Source of the DNA: Nocardioides marinus
GTDB taxonomy: Bacteria > Pseudomonadota > Alphaproteobacteria > Rhodobacterales > Rhodobacteraceae
Length of the DNA stretch: 64,000 nt
NCBI GenBank assembly: GCA_019801415.1
Contig: JAHVJD010000001.1
Coordinates: 310,001-374,000, forward strand
Direction of reading: 5' to 3'
Position numbers and translations under genes: made by a program. A model generated the notes under the pieces. The model was not told the origin of the DNA. It worked only from the letters and a program-made list of their open reading frames with translations, and did no database searches. Shown piece after piece: positions 9,756-18,971 of this stretch (position 1 is the stretch's first letter; every line of letters begins with the position of its first letter).

Positions 9756-10304
9756 ATGAAAGCTGGCGTTAAGCTGCCCGACGTGACCTTCCGCACCCGC
9801 GTTCGTGACGAGTCCATCGAGGGCCCGAACCCGTTCCGCTGGGAAGACAAGACCACCGCAGACTATTTCGCAGGCAAGCGCGTCGTTCTGTTCTCGCTGC
9901 CCGGCGCCTTCACCCCCACCTGCTCCACCTACCAGCTGCCGGGTTATGAGAAGGGCTTTGCCGACTTCAAGGCCGAGGGCATCGACGCGATCTACTGCAT
10001 GTCCGTGAACGACGCGTTCGTGATGAACGCCTGGGCGCGTGACCAGAAGCTGGAAAACGTGCAGGTGATCCCGGATGGTTCGGGTGAGTTCACCCGTCGC
10101 ATCGGCATGCTGGTGGCCAAGGACAACCTGGGCTTTGGTGCCCGCTCCTGGCGCTATGCCGCCATCGTGAACGACGGCGTGGTCGAAGCCTGGTTCGAAG
10201 AGCCCGGCCTGTGCGACAACCACAACGAAGACCCCTATGGCGAATCCGCACCGGAAAACGTGCTGAAGTACCTGAAAGAAACCCAAGCAGCGGTTCCGGC
10301 CTGA
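9756..10304 (+). CDS. Peroxiredoxin (Prx5-type, redoxin family)
   Basis: Thiol peroxidase of 182 aa that reduces hydrogen peroxide and organic hydroperoxides. The peroxidatic Cys56 sits in PGAFTPTCS. Other cysteines are at about 82 (IYCMSVND) and in GLCDNHNEDPYG near the C-terminus, the pattern of the large Prx5-like group in proteobacteria. AGGAGC precedes the ATG. It stands alone, with an Irr-like palindrome upstream and a terminator downstream, so it is probably a single-gene unit responding to iron or peroxide status. Confidence 0.93.
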   Translation: MKAGVKLPDVTFRTRVRDESIEGPNPFRWEDKTTADYFAGKRVVLFSLPGAFTPTCSTYQLPGYEKGFADFKAEGIDAIYCMSVNDAFVMNAWARDQKLENVQVIPDGSGEFTRRIGMLVAKDNLGFGARSWRYAAIVNDGVVEAWFEEPGLCDNHNEDPYGESAPENVLKYLKETQAAVPA

Positions 10305-10332
10305 GCCGAAGCCGATCAGCTGGGCTGATTGC

Positions 10333-10360
10333 AACGGGTCCACCATGGGTGGGCCCGTTT
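10333..10360 (+). terminator. Terminator after the peroxiredoxin gene
   Basis: Stem AACGGGTCCACC with GGTGGGCCCGTT (one G-T pair) around a short AT loop, followed by TT. It lies 28 bases after the peroxiredoxin stop. Confidence 0.7.
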
Positions 10361-10388
10361 CCTGTTGCGCCGCCCAGCGCCGCATCCC

Positions 10389-11471
10389 TCATCCGATCAT
10401 CGCATCCGCCGAGGCGCCATCTTCGCCGTAGTGTTCCGCAAGGTGCTGCAAGGCAATGCGCAGCACAACCTTGCCCGAACGGGCAGGCCAGCCGAGGTTC
10501 CGCTCGGCCGTTTCCAACCCCTCCAGGTGGCAGCAACAGCGCAAGGCGATATCGCTCAACCCCATGCCAAGCGCCTGCAATGCGCGGGTCAGTCGCGCGC
10601 GCGCCTCTGCGCCCGCCGCATGGCTGCCGGAACACAGCAGCTGGTTGTCCGCGCTGTAATGGCGCTGATCCTGATGCAGGTGACAGCTGATCTGCGCGAG
10701 TTCGAAATCCTCCCGAAGACGCTTCCCCGCTCGCACCATCGCCGCGGTCAGGAAGGGGTTGCCGTTCCGGTCGCTCAGGCGGGCAAGCATTTCCAAGGGC
10801 GTTTCCGCACCGCCATAGCGCGACTTGCGCGCCGCGTTCCCCCCGCCGTTGTCAGGGGCCAGAAACGGATCTTGGGCCTCGGCAAAGCCGCCCTCCAGCC
10901 GGGCGCGGGCGCGGTTTTCCTGATCCGCGATGATCCGGTTGAGCGCGTTGCGCCCAGCCGTGGTGATGACATAGCGGCAGATCCGCCCCTGGCGGCTGCA
11001 GGTGATCCAGCCGGACAGCGCAAGCGCACCTGCCAGCGGTCGCGACACCGCAACCCTGTGCCGGTCCGGCTCCGCGCCCTCGCGCACCACGACCGCCATC
11101 TCCATGCCCTCGGCAACCGCCAGAACTGCCCCGCCCCGACTCAATAGGGTCAACACGCCCGTTGCCTCCCGCTCGAAACCCGACATCAACCCTCGGGCAG
11201 GTTGGGCCGACGCCTGCGAGGGCGGCCCAGCACGCTGAGTGTTGCCCGCCCCCCTCCGGTAAGGCGCGGACAGATAGGTGAGCACCTCGTCGATCAACGG
11301 ATCATCCCGCAGGGTCTCCACCCGTCGCACCTGGCGCGAAATGGTCGACGGGTGACAACCGGCCTTGCGCGCGAGCTGACGAATGGACCGGCCAGCCTCT
11401 GTGTGCTGGAGATAACGGCTGGCTTCTGGCGGCACCCAACCTGGCAAGGGCGACTGCGGACTGTTGTGCAT
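10389..11471 (-). CDS. DUF6456 helix-turn-helix protein
   Basis: A 360-aa protein typical of Rhodobacteraceae. Residues about 20-55 form a helix-turn-helix (YLQHTEAGRSIRQLARKAG, then HPSTISRQVRRVETLRDDP). The middle (about 120-200) resembles a winged-helix fold (RICRYVITTAGRNALNRII). The C-terminal half carries the DUF6456 segment with ETPLEMLARLSDRNG and RAGKRLREDFELAQ. It is a likely DNA-binding regulator, but its targets are unknown. It is divergent from the DUF6477 gene across a 230-base gap; both domain families are characteristic of this bacterial family. Confidence 0.85.
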   Translation of the reverse strand: MHNSPQSPLPGWVPPEASRYLQHTEAGRSIRQLARKAGCHPSTISRQVRRVETLRDDPLIDEVLTYLSAPYRRGAGNTQRAGPPSQASAQPARGLMSGFEREATGVLTLLSRGGAVLAVAEGMEMAVVVREGAEPDRHRVAVSRPLAGALALSGWITCSRQGRICRYVITTAGRNALNRIIADQENRARARLEGGFAEAQDPFLAPDNGGGNAARKSRYGGAETPLEMLARLSDRNGNPFLTAAMVRAGKRLREDFELAQISCHLHQDQRHYSADNQLLCSGSHAAGAEARARLTRALQALGMGLSDIALRCCCHLEGLETAERNLGWPARSGKVVLRIALQHLAEHYGEDGASADAMIG

Positions 11472-11701
11472 GGTTCAACCCCGGTCGTCAGCGAATGCCA
11501 CCGTACGGGCCAACTGCGTCCCCTTCGGCCCGTGCAGAAACATCCGCCAGACAGTCAACAATAATTCAATTCAGGCAGGGATGTTTCCAAAAAATACATA
11601 ATCTTCCTCAAACGGACCGTTCGCCAATATCGCACCCGGCGCAACACTACCTGAGGTTGTGTTATAGCAGAGCCTGCACCAAGAGAGGAAAGGAGACTGG
11701 A

Positions 11702-12091
11702 ATGCAGGATCTATTCAGCCGGGTGAGGTTGCTCCGCCGTCCGCGCATCCTGGCGCGCGCGGCCCGATTGGGGGCCCAGAGCTATTGCAGGCAACGCGAC
11801 CTACGCCGTGTCCTCGGCCATGGACAGCTTCCCAAACCCGCCGTCGCCGCCCTGCGGCTGCTGGAGCTGGAACAGGACCTCAACACCGCCCGCAAGGCGG
11901 ATGACCCGGGATATTCGATGATCCGCCACGTTGACGTGCTGATCGCACTGGTCGGCGAAGCGGCTTGCCTGGGCGGCCCGGCGCGCCGCAGCCAAGCCAA
12001 AACAGAAACGGCGGCCTCGAAAGACCGCCGTTGTCCGCCCGCACCCGTTTCCGGGCCGGAAGATATCGCGCCAATTGGCCCGTTTACATGA
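11702..12091 (+). CDS. DUF6477 family protein
   Basis: A small protein of 129 aa from ATG 11702, which follows GGAAAGGAG. The N-terminal 90 residues match the Rhodobacteraceae DUF6477 pattern (RVRLLRRPRILARAARLGA, then GYSMIRHVDVLIALVGEA). Its function is unknown. The last 35 residues are low in family character and are encoded by DNA that also forms the mttB terminator hairpin and the last eight bases of mttB, so the tail may be a recent readthrough extension. The 300 bases upstream hold only the shared intergenic region with the DUF6456 gene. Confidence 0.82.
   Translation: MQDLFSRVRLLRRPRILARAARLGAQSYCRQRDLRRVLGHGQLPKPAVAALRLLELEQDLNTARKADDPGYSMIRHVDVLIALVGEAACLGGPARRSQAKTETAASKDRRCPPAPVSGPEDIAPIGPFT
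12007..12032 (-). terminator. Terminator of mttB lying inside the DUF6477 coding end
   Basis: Arms AACGGCGG and CCGCCGTT. On the minus strand the stem is followed by TTTCTGTTTT, a good intrinsic terminator for the MttB-like gene. On the plus strand the same bases encode the DUF6477 tail. Confidence 0.75.
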
Positions 12092-13631
12092 AGGCGTCCG
12101 GCATCGACGCTTTCTTCTTGGCGACGTATTCGTCGAGCGCCAGCTTGATCGCCGGATCGAGAGCCGGCTGCTGATAGGTGTTGAGCAGATGCTCAACCCG
12201 GTTGGACGCCAGCGCATAGGTGTCGCGGCTGCCCTCTTCTTCCCACTGCTCGAACGGCTTGTAGTCGAGGAGGTCGGATTTCCAGAAGGCCGACTTGAAG
12301 TTGGCCTGGGTGTGCGCGCATCCCAAGTAGTGGCCGCCGGGGCCCACCTCGCGGATGGCATCCATGGCCTGATGATTTTCGTCAACCATGACGCCTTTGG
12401 CCAGCCCGTGCAGCGCGCCCAGCTGGTCGGCATCCATCACGAACTTCTCGAAGTCGGCCACCAGGCCACCCTCGAGCCAGCCGCAGGCGTGCAGCATGAA
12501 GTTCACGCCCGACATCAGCCCCATGTTCAGCGAGTTCGCGGTTTCATACGCGGCCTGCGCGTCCGGCAGCTTGGAGCCACAGAAGGACCCGGCCGAGCGG
12601 AACGGCACGCCCAGGCGGCGGGCCAGCTGGCCAGCGCCATAGGTCACCAGCGACGCTTCGGGGGTACCAAAGGTCGGCGCGCCGGAGTTCATGTCGATCG
12701 AGGACACGAAGGCGCCGAAGATCGCCGGAGCACCGGGCCGCACCAGCTGGCTGTAGGCGATGCCCGCCAGCACTTCCGCCAGCACCTGGGTCAGCGTGCC
12801 CGCCACCGACACCGGCGCCATGGCACCGCCGACGATAAAGGGCGAGATGATGCAGGCCTGCATGTTCTTGGCGTAGACTTCCAGCGAGCCCATCATCACG
12901 TCGTCGAAGGTCATCGGCGAGTTGATGTTGGTCAGCGAGGTCATCACCGTGTTGTTCTGCACGAAGTCCTGACCGAACAGGATACCCGCCATGTCGACGG
13001 AGTCCTGCGCCCGGCTGGGTTCGGTGACGGAGCCCATGAACGGCTTGTCGCTGAGGGTCATATGCGCCATCAGCATGTCCAGATGGCGCTTGTTCACCGG
13101 GATGTCGGTGGGTTCACACACGGTGCCGCCGGAGTGGTGCAGCCACTTGGACATATAGGCCAGTTTCACGAACTTGTTGAAGTCATCCATGGTGGCATAG
13201 CGGCGGCCGCCATTGGCGTCGCGCACGAAGGGCGGGCCGTAGACCGGCGCCAGCACCAGGTTGCGGCCGCCGATGACGACGGATTTCTCCGGGTTGCGCG
13301 CGTGTTGGGTGAATTCCGCAGGCGCGGTTTCGCAGAGCTTGCGCGCCAGGCCGCGGGGGATGCGCACGCGCTCTCCCTCGACGTCAGCGCCCGCTTCGCG
13401 CCAGCGCTCCAGCGCGGCCGGGTTGTCAACAAAGTTGACGCCAACCTCCTCAAGGATGGTATCGGCGTTGTGCTCGATGATCTCCAGCGCCTCGGCGTTC
13501 AGAACCTCGAAGTTCGGAATGTTGCGCTCGATGTACTTGGCCGTCTCGATCTTGACGGAGGACCGTTCGGCGCGGCGGGCGGCGCCACCGCCACCCCGGG
13601 CGCGACGGCGCGGTGCTGCTGCTTCTGTCAT
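12084..13631 (-). CDS. MttB-family corrinoid methyltransferase without pyrrolysine
   Basis: A 515-aa member of the trimethylamine methyltransferase (MttB) superfamily. The frame is continuous, with no in-frame TAG at the pyrrolysine position, so it belongs to the non-pyrrolysine branch that includes the glycine betaine methyltransferase MtgB. Typical segments are IPNFEVLNAEALEIIEHNAD, the central barrel (NTVMTSLTNINSPMTFD) and GPGGHYLGCAHTQ near the C-terminus. The first 25 residues are a basic, Gly-rich tail (RRRARGGGGAARR). No corrinoid protein or reactivase gene is nearby, so the substrate, a quaternary amine by family analogy, is uncertain. Confidence 0.9.
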   Translation of the reverse strand: MTEAAAPRRRARGGGGAARRAERSSVKIETAKYIERNIPNFEVLNAEALEIIEHNADTILEEVGVNFVDNPAALERWREAGADVEGERVRIPRGLARKLCETAPAEFTQHARNPEKSVVIGGRNLVLAPVYGPPFVRDANGGRRYATMDDFNKFVKLAYMSKWLHHSGGTVCEPTDIPVNKRHLDMLMAHMTLSDKPFMGSVTEPSRAQDSVDMAGILFGQDFVQNNTVMTSLTNINSPMTFDDVMMGSLEVYAKNMQACIISPFIVGGAMAPVSVAGTLTQVLAEVLAGIAYSQLVRPGAPAIFGAFVSSIDMNSGAPTFGTPEASLVTYGAGQLARRLGVPFRSAGSFCGSKLPDAQAAYETANSLNMGLMSGVNFMLHACGWLEGGLVADFEKFVMDADQLGALHGLAKGVMVDENHQAMDAIREVGPGGHYLGCAHTQANFKSAFWKSDLLDYKPFEQWEEEGSRDTYALASNRVEHLLNTYQQPALDPAIKLALDEYVAKKKASMPDAFM

Positions 13632-13861
13632 GGTTTATCCTCACCACAGGCATTTCATTGCCAAGGGTATTATAGGCCGCCTGCCCTGCCGCGCCGCAGG
13701 ATTGCGTCCTTTCACGTTGAAAAGCGACATGCCCTGCGCATTTCAGCCCCTCGTGGCCGGCGATGGCATACCGGGCAAGCATCGACGCCCCGGCCGGAAA
13801 ACCCGATGCCGCGCTGTCAAAGCCTCTTGCGGAAATGGTCGTCCTGCCCTATGGCGCGTGC

Positions 13862-15430
13862 ATGACAGAGACATCCCATGACCGCCTTCTCATCATCGAC
13901 TTTGGCAGCCAGGTCACGCAGCTGATTGCGCGCCGCCTGCGCGAGCTGAACGTCTATTGCGAAATCCACCCCTATCAGAATGTCACCATGGACTTTGTGC
14001 GCGAGATGGCGCCCAAGGCGGTGATCTTCTCGGGCGGGCCCGACAGCGTGACCCGCGAAGGCTCCCCCCGTGCGCCGCAGGAGATCTTCGATCTAGGCGT
14101 GCCGATCCTGGGCATCTGCTATGGCCAGCAGGTAATGATGCACCAGCTGGGCGGCAAGGTGGAAAGCGGCCATGGCACCGCCGAATTCGGCCGCGCCTTT
14201 GTCACCCCCACCACTGCGCGTCTGCCGCTGCTGGATGGCTGGTTCGCCAATGATGGCGATCGTGAACAGGTCTGGATGAGCCACGGCGATCATGTCAGCC
14301 AGATCGCGCCGGGTTTCGAGGTTTACGGCACCTCCCCCAACGCGCCTTACGCGATCACCGCAGATGTCAGCCGCAACTTCTACGCGGTGCAGTTCCACCC
14401 GGAGGTGCACCACACTCCCAACGGTGCCAAGCTGTATGAGAACTTCGTCAAGCTGGCGGGCTTTACCGGCGACTGGACCATGGGCGCCTACCGCGAACAG
14501 ATGATCGAGAAGATCCGCGAGCAGGTTGGCGACAAGAAGGTGATCTGCGGGCTGTCCGGTGGCGTCGACTCCTCGGTTGCCGCGGTGCTGATCCACGAGG
14601 CGATCGGCGACCAGCTGACCTGCGTCTTCGTTGACCACGGCCTGCTGCGCAAGAACGAGGCCGAGGAAGTTGTCACGATGTTCCGCGACAACTACAACAT
14701 CCAGCTGATCCACGCCGATGAGAGCGAACTGTTCCTGGGCGAGCTGGAGGGGGTGTCCGACCCCGAAACCAAGCGCAAGATCATCGGCAAACTGTTCATC
14801 GACGTGTTCCAGAAGCACGCCGACACCATCGAAGGCGCCGAGTTCCTGGCACAGGGCACGCTATACCCGGATGTGATCGAATCCGTTTCCTTCTCGGGTG
14901 GGCCTTCCGTCACCATCAAGTCGCACCACAACGTCGGCGGCCTGCCGGAAAAGATGGGCCTGAAGCTGGTGGAGCCTCTGCGCGAGCTGTTCAAGGACGA
15001 GGTCCGCGCCCTGGGCCGCGAACTGGGCCTGCCCGACAGCTTCATCGGCCGCCACCCCTTCCCCGGACCGGGCCTGGCCATCCGCTGCCCCGGCGAGATC
15101 ACCCGCGAAAAGCTGGAAATCCTGCGCGAGGCCGATGCCATCTATATCGACCAGATCCGCCGTCACGGCCTGTACGACGAAATCTGGCAAGCATTCGTGG
15201 CGATCCTGCCGGTGCGCACCGTTGGTGTGATGGGCGACGGACGGACGTATGACTACGCCTGCGCCCTGCGTGCCGTGACCAGTGTCGACGGCATGACCGC
15301 GGATTACTACCCGTTCAGCCACGAGTTCCTCGGTGAAACCGCCACCCGGATCATCAACGAGGTCAAGGGCATCAACCGCTGCACCTACGACATCACCTCG
15401 AAGCCTCCGGGCACGATCGAGTGGGAATAA
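13862..15430 (+). CDS. guaA: GMP synthase (glutamine-hydrolysing)
   Basis: Enzyme of 522 aa that aminates XMP to GMP. The class I amidotransferase domain has Cys86 in GICYGQQV and the later FHPEVHHT. The ATP-pyrophosphatase domain carries the P-loop [10 protein letters not shown]. The C-terminal dimerisation domain ends KPPGTIEWE, the family's usual terminus. The frame opens upstream at 13763, but [17 protein letters not shown] at 13862 is the expected N-terminus. A terminator follows directly. Confidence 0.97.
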   Translation: MTETSHDRLLIIDFGSQVTQLIARRLRELNVYCEIHPYQNVTMDFVREMAPKAVIFSGGPDSVTREGSPRAPQEIFDLGVPILGICYGQQVMMHQLGGKVESGHGTAEFGRAFVTPTTARLPLLDGWFANDGDREQVWMSHGDHVSQIAPGFEVYGTSPNAPYAITADVSRNFYAVQFHPEVHHTPNGAKLYENFVKLAGFTGDWTMGAYREQMIEKIREQVGDKKVICGLSGGVDSSVAAVLIHEAIGDQLTCVFVDHGLLRKNEAEEVVTMFRDNYNIQLIHADESELFLGELEGVSDPETKRKIIGKLFIDVFQKHADTIEGAEFLAQGTLYPDVIESVSFSGGPSVTIKSHHNVGGLPEKMGLKLVEPLRELFKDEVRALGRELGLPDSFIGRHPFPGPGLAIRCPGEITREKLEILREADAIYIDQIRRHGLYDEIWQAFVAILPVRTVGVMGDGRTYDYACALRAVTSVDGMTADYYPFSHEFLGETATRIINEVKGINRCTYDITSKPPGTIEWE

Positions 15431-15442
15431 AGCGCATACCGA

Positions 15443-15472
15443 AACCCCGGCCCTATCGGCCGGGGTTTTCTT
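15443..15472 (+). terminator. Terminator after guaA
   Basis: Stem AACCCCGGCC with GGCCGGGGTT around a short loop, followed by TTCTTTT, 12 bases after the guaA stop. Confidence 0.9.
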
Positions 15473-15520
15473 TTGAAGTTGGTTAATAAATCCGTCAGGG
15501 GTATCTGGAATCTGTCGGCA

Positions 15521-16559
15521 ATGACGGAACGCCCGAAGGACGCGGTGATCATTTGCCACCCGCTGAAGCTGATCTTCATCAAGACCAAGAAGGTCGGCGG
15601 AACATCATTTGAAATTGCCCTTTCCAGCTTTTGCGACGACGACAGGATCATTACCCCGATTTCACCTGCGGACGAGCAAATGCGCGCAGGCCTGGGCTAT
15701 CGGGCGGGCGCAAAATGATCGCAGGCACGTCTGGCCGAGCGGAACCAAAACCGAAGCGCATTTCTACAATCACATTCCGGCCGGGCGCACGGGCACGGCG
15801 TGGCTGGCGCAATTCCTCGGCGAGAATCTGAACGTGGCGTCGAAACATGAACCCCTCGGGGTGTTGGATTTCGGCACGCAGATGCCGGAAATCAGCCATA
15901 TGCGCCGGTTCAACACCTTGGGCATGGACGCCTCCATGAAGACCTTCTGGCAAAACCAGCTGGCCTCATTGCAAGCCCCCTATGCGGAATCCAATCACAC
16001 CCCTGGCAAATGCGGCCTGATCGAGGCGCTGGCCGAAAGCGATCTGGCTGACCGAAGCACCGTGATCATCCTGGACCGCGACCTGGCAAAACAATGTGCA
16101 AGCTACGTCAGTCGGAATGATTTCCAGAACATCACCATTGCCTGGCAATGGTATCTGGACATGAGCTATCCGAACATCATCGTGAACCCCGCGATCCTGC
16201 GCCCGATGGGGCAGATCGGCTGGGCCCTCTGGTACGCTCTCGAGATGGAGACGCGATACGCCTACTACCTTCTGAAATTCAGCGATCGGATAAACTTTGT
16301 CGAAACGCGCCTTGAAGAAGCGACAACACCACGAGGCGCGACAAGGCTGCTGGCGGCGTTGGGACACAAAGCCGAACCAATTCTGCACCCCAAACAGAAT
16401 GCCACACGGCTCAACATTGAAGTCACCGAGGCGCTGACGGCGGAAATCCGCAGCTTGCTCAATCGGATGAGGTTCGATCCGGTCGCCTTGGCGTCGGACT
16501 ACATCAGGTCGGGAAAATCGCTGTCCGCCCCGGCAGCGCAAAGCGCATTGGCCGCCTGA
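15521..16559 (+). pseudogene. Frameshifted, apparently chimeric sulfotransferase-like gene
   Basis: Two reading frames together make one protein-like sequence. The first (from ATG 15521) gives PLKLIFIKTKKVGGTSFEIA, a PAPS-binding-like sulfotransferase start, but ends at a stop at 15718. A +1 shift near 15700-15715 continues as AQNDRRHVWPSGT...FYNHIPA and then an open frame to 16559. After FYNHIPA the sequence reads AGRTGTAWLAQFLGENLNV, which itself looks like the phosphate-binding start of another sulfotransferase-like protein, followed by a full-length body (HEPLGVLDFGTQMPEI, and further on NQLASLQAPYAESNH). It therefore looks like the head of one gene joined to nearly all of a second, plus a frameshift. 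A sequencing error could explain the shift but not the double start. Confidence 0.65.
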
Positions 16560-16609
16560 GGCAAAGCGACAAGCGCCAAAGCCACCGCAAGCGTGTCTGC
16601 CCGCCGCAC

Positions 16610-16637
16610 GATGCCCGCGGCTGAGGGCATCCCGTCT
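16610..16637 (+). terminator. Possible terminator after the sulfotransferase-like pseudogene
   Basis: Arms GATGCCC and GGGCATC around an eight-base loop, followed by CCGTCTT. It is a modest candidate because the T-run is short. Confidence 0.45.
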
Positions 16638-16693
16638 TGACCCGGCCGCGAAATTGCCGCTCTGTGACCGCCAGAAAGCGGGGAGGCGCATTA

Positions 16694-17578
16694 ATGGAAC
16701 AGGCAGAACCTCGCGCGGGCCGCGCCGCGCTGTGGATGTTGGGGGCAATCGTCTCCTTCTCTGCGATGGCGATTGCAGGGCGCGAGGCCGGTCTGACACT
16801 GGATACCTTCGAGATCATGACCTACCGTAGTCTCGTCGGGGTTCTGATCGTGGTGGGCGTACTCACCTTCACCGGCCGCTGGCATCAGGTCAGCCGGGCC
16901 AGACTGGGCGTGCATCTTCTGCGCAATGCCTGCCATTTCACCGGCCAGAACCTGTGGTTCCTGGCGGTGACGCTGATCCCCCTGGCGCAGGTCTTTGCGC
17001 TGGAATTCACGTCGCCGCTCTGGGTCATCATCCTGTCGCCGCTCCTGTTGGGCGAGATCCTGACCCGTCGGCGGATGCTGGCCGTGGCGCTGGGGTTCAT
17101 CGGCATCCTGATCGTCGCGCGCCCCAGCCCGGAAACCGTGAACCTGGGCGTGCTTGCGGCCGCGGCCTGTGCGGTGTTCTTTGCGCTGACGGCGATCCTG
17201 ACCAAGCGGTTGACCCGCAAGGAGCCGACCGCCTCGATCCTGTTGTGGCTCACCGTCATGCAGCTGGTCATGGGCCTGCTCATGGCTGGCTGGGACGGCG
17301 ACATGGCGCTGCCGTCCGCTGACGTCGTGCATTGGCTGGTGCTGATCGGCATTGCCGGTCTGACGGCGCATTTCTGCCTCACCACCGCGTTGTCGCTGGC
17401 CCCTGCAAGCGTCGTCGTGCCGATCGATTTCGCCCGTCTGCCAACCATCGCCGTGCTGGGCATGGTGATCTACGGCGAGGCGCTGGATGCCTGGGTGCTG
17501 GGCGGTGCGGCGGTGATCTGCGTGGCAAATTACCTCAATATAGTTGCGCCCAAACCGCGTCCAACCGCCCTCAGCTGA
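16694..17578 (+). CDS. EamA/DMT-family transporter
   Basis: Inner-membrane transporter of 294 aa with about ten hydrophobic helices and the duplicated EamA architecture. The first repeat runs from ALWMLGAIVSFSAMAIAG. The second begins near LGVLAAAACAVFFALTAILTKRL. The end of each repeat has the family pattern LEFTSPLWVIILSPLLLGE. Substrate is unknown; family members move amino acids, nucleosides or other metabolites. ATG at 16694 is chosen over the frame start at 16637 because GGGGAGG precedes it with good spacing. Confidence 0.9.
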   Translation: MEQAEPRAGRAALWMLGAIVSFSAMAIAGREAGLTLDTFEIMTYRSLVGVLIVVGVLTFTGRWHQVSRARLGVHLLRNACHFTGQNLWFLAVTLIPLAQVFALEFTSPLWVIILSPLLLGEILTRRRMLAVALGFIGILIVARPSPETVNLGVLAAAACAVFFALTAILTKRLTRKEPTASILLWLTVMQLVMGLLMAGWDGDMALPSADVVHWLVLIGIAGLTAHFCLTTALSLAPASVVVPIDFARLPTIAVLGMVIYGEALDAWVLGGAAVICVANYLNIVAPKPRPTALS

Positions 17579-17650
17579 TGTATTTCGGCAAGTTTCCGTT
17601 CCGTTAACATTGATTTGGCAAAAAATCGGCGGTTACGGTTCTATGACAAG

Positions 17651-17671
17651 AAGCCGCACGTCGGCTTTTTC
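17651..17671 (+). terminator. Short hairpin and T-run immediately before the FadL-like gene
   Basis: Stem AAGCCG with CGGCTT, loop CACGT, followed by TTTCT, lying directly before the GGGAGG ribosome site of the next gene. It may terminate the EamA transcript or act as an attenuator in the leader of the porin gene. Confidence 0.5.
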
Positions 17672-17684
17672 TGAGGGAGGAACA

Positions 17685-18809
17685 ATGAAACGCTATCTTG
17701 CAACGTCAGCCGCGCTGGCGCTGGTTTCGGGCGGCGCGATGGCCAGCGGTCTGGACCGCACCGGCCAGCCCATCGGCATCATCTTCGAGGAAGGCTCCTA
17801 CGTCGAGTTCTCCGCCGCGACGACATCGGTAGACCTGTCGGGCAATGACCGCACCAACCTGAACCCAGCAGGCTCAGCCTCCGGCGATGTCGGGGAACGC
17901 TTCAACATGTTCGGCGCAGGCTACAAGCGAGACATCAACGAGCAGCTGTCTTTCGCGCTGATCTTCGACCAGCCCTGGGGCGTGGATGTAAACTACCCTG
18001 TCGGCGGCTCCGCACTCTTGGGCGGCACCACCGCACAGGCGGATTCCAACGCGCTGACCGCCTTGCTGCGCTACAAGTTCAACGAACGTTTCAGCGTCCA
18101 CGGCGGTATCCGCTATCAGGAGATCGACGGCGAGATTAACCTGGCAGGCGCCGCCTACACTTCGATCGGCGGCCAGTACAACGTACGAGTCAACAAGGAT
18201 GGCGCTTTTGGCTGGGTTGCCGGTGTGGCCTACGAAGTCCCAGAAATCGCTCTGCGGGCGGCGCTGACCTACAGCTCCGAAATCGAGCATGACTTCGACC
18301 TGAACGAGACCTTTGCCACCGGTGCCACCGCCGCAACCTCCACTAAAACCAAGACGCCACAATCGGTGAACCTTGATCTGCAGACCGGCATCGCGAAAGA
18401 CACGCTGTTGTTCGGCGGCATCCGCTGGGCCGAACATAGCGTGACCGATCTGGTCGTGCCCGGCCTGAGTGGACTAGCACGGCGCTCCGTGGACCTGATC
18501 GATCTGGACGATTCGATTACCTACACTCTGGGCGTGGGACGCAAGTTCAACGAGAACTGGTCCGGCTCCCTGGCATTGATCTATGCCGATGTGGACGGCG
18601 ACCAGCTGGTGTCTCCTCTAGCACCGACGCATGGCTATGAGGCGATCCGTTTGGGCGTCCAGTACAAGCAGGACCAGATGACAGTGTCTGCCGGCATCCG
18701 CTACACCGATCTGGGAGATGCAGTTGCATCACCCGGCGGCAACCCGGTTGCCGACTTCCGCGACAACAAGGCGATCAGCATTGGCGTGAAAGTCGGCTAC
18801 CACTTCTGA
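17685..18809 (+). CDS. FadL/OmpP1-type outer membrane transport protein
   Basis: An outer-membrane beta-barrel of 374 aa for hydrophobic substrates. The signal peptide MKRYLATSAALALVSGGAMA is cut before SGLDRTGQP. The body shows alternating beta strands with aromatic girdles, the FadL-like opening GLDRTGQPIGIIFEEGSYVE, repeated SVHGGIRYQEI- and VSAGIRYTDL-type strands, and a C-terminal strand ending GVKVGYHF with terminal Phe, the BAM recognition signal. In E. coli FadL takes up long-chain fatty acids; here the ligand is unknown. GGGAGG precedes the ATG. It is a single gene between its own leader hairpin and a strong terminator. Confidence 0.88.
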   Translation: MKRYLATSAALALVSGGAMASGLDRTGQPIGIIFEEGSYVEFSAATTSVDLSGNDRTNLNPAGSASGDVGERFNMFGAGYKRDINEQLSFALIFDQPWGVDVNYPVGGSALLGGTTAQADSNALTALLRYKFNERFSVHGGIRYQEIDGEINLAGAAYTSIGGQYNVRVNKDGAFGWVAGVAYEVPEIALRAALTYSSEIEHDFDLNETFATGATAATSTKTKTPQSVNLDLQTGIAKDTLLFGGIRWAEHSVTDLVVPGLSGLARRSVDLIDLDDSITYTLGVGRKFNENWSGSLALIYADVDGDQLVSPLAPTHGYEAIRLGVQYKQDQMTVSAGIRYTDLGDAVASPGGNPVADFRDNKAISIGVKVGYHF

Positions 18810-18833
18810 GCCAAAGCGCGCACCGAACTGACA

Positions 18834-18866
18834 GCCCCGCCCCTGCGACAGGTGGCGGGGTTTTTC
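18834..18866 (+). terminator. Terminator after the FadL-like gene
   Basis: Stem GCCCCGCC with GGCGGGGT around an interrupted loop, followed by TTTTT, about 25 bases past the stop. Confidence 0.88.
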
Positions 18867-18971
18867 ATGCCCTGTACCCGGCCCCGTCTGCGGCACGGGC
18901 GCGCATGGAATTGACCGCGCCTGCTCTGACGATTAGCAAGACGCGACACCTTCAGCGACTTTGAGACTCCG

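Noticed and set aside
12075-13865. A 596-codon plus-strand frame over the MttB-like gene
   Set aside because: Composition (His/Arg/Gly/Val rich) is that of an antisense frame; the opposite strand carries a recognisable family.
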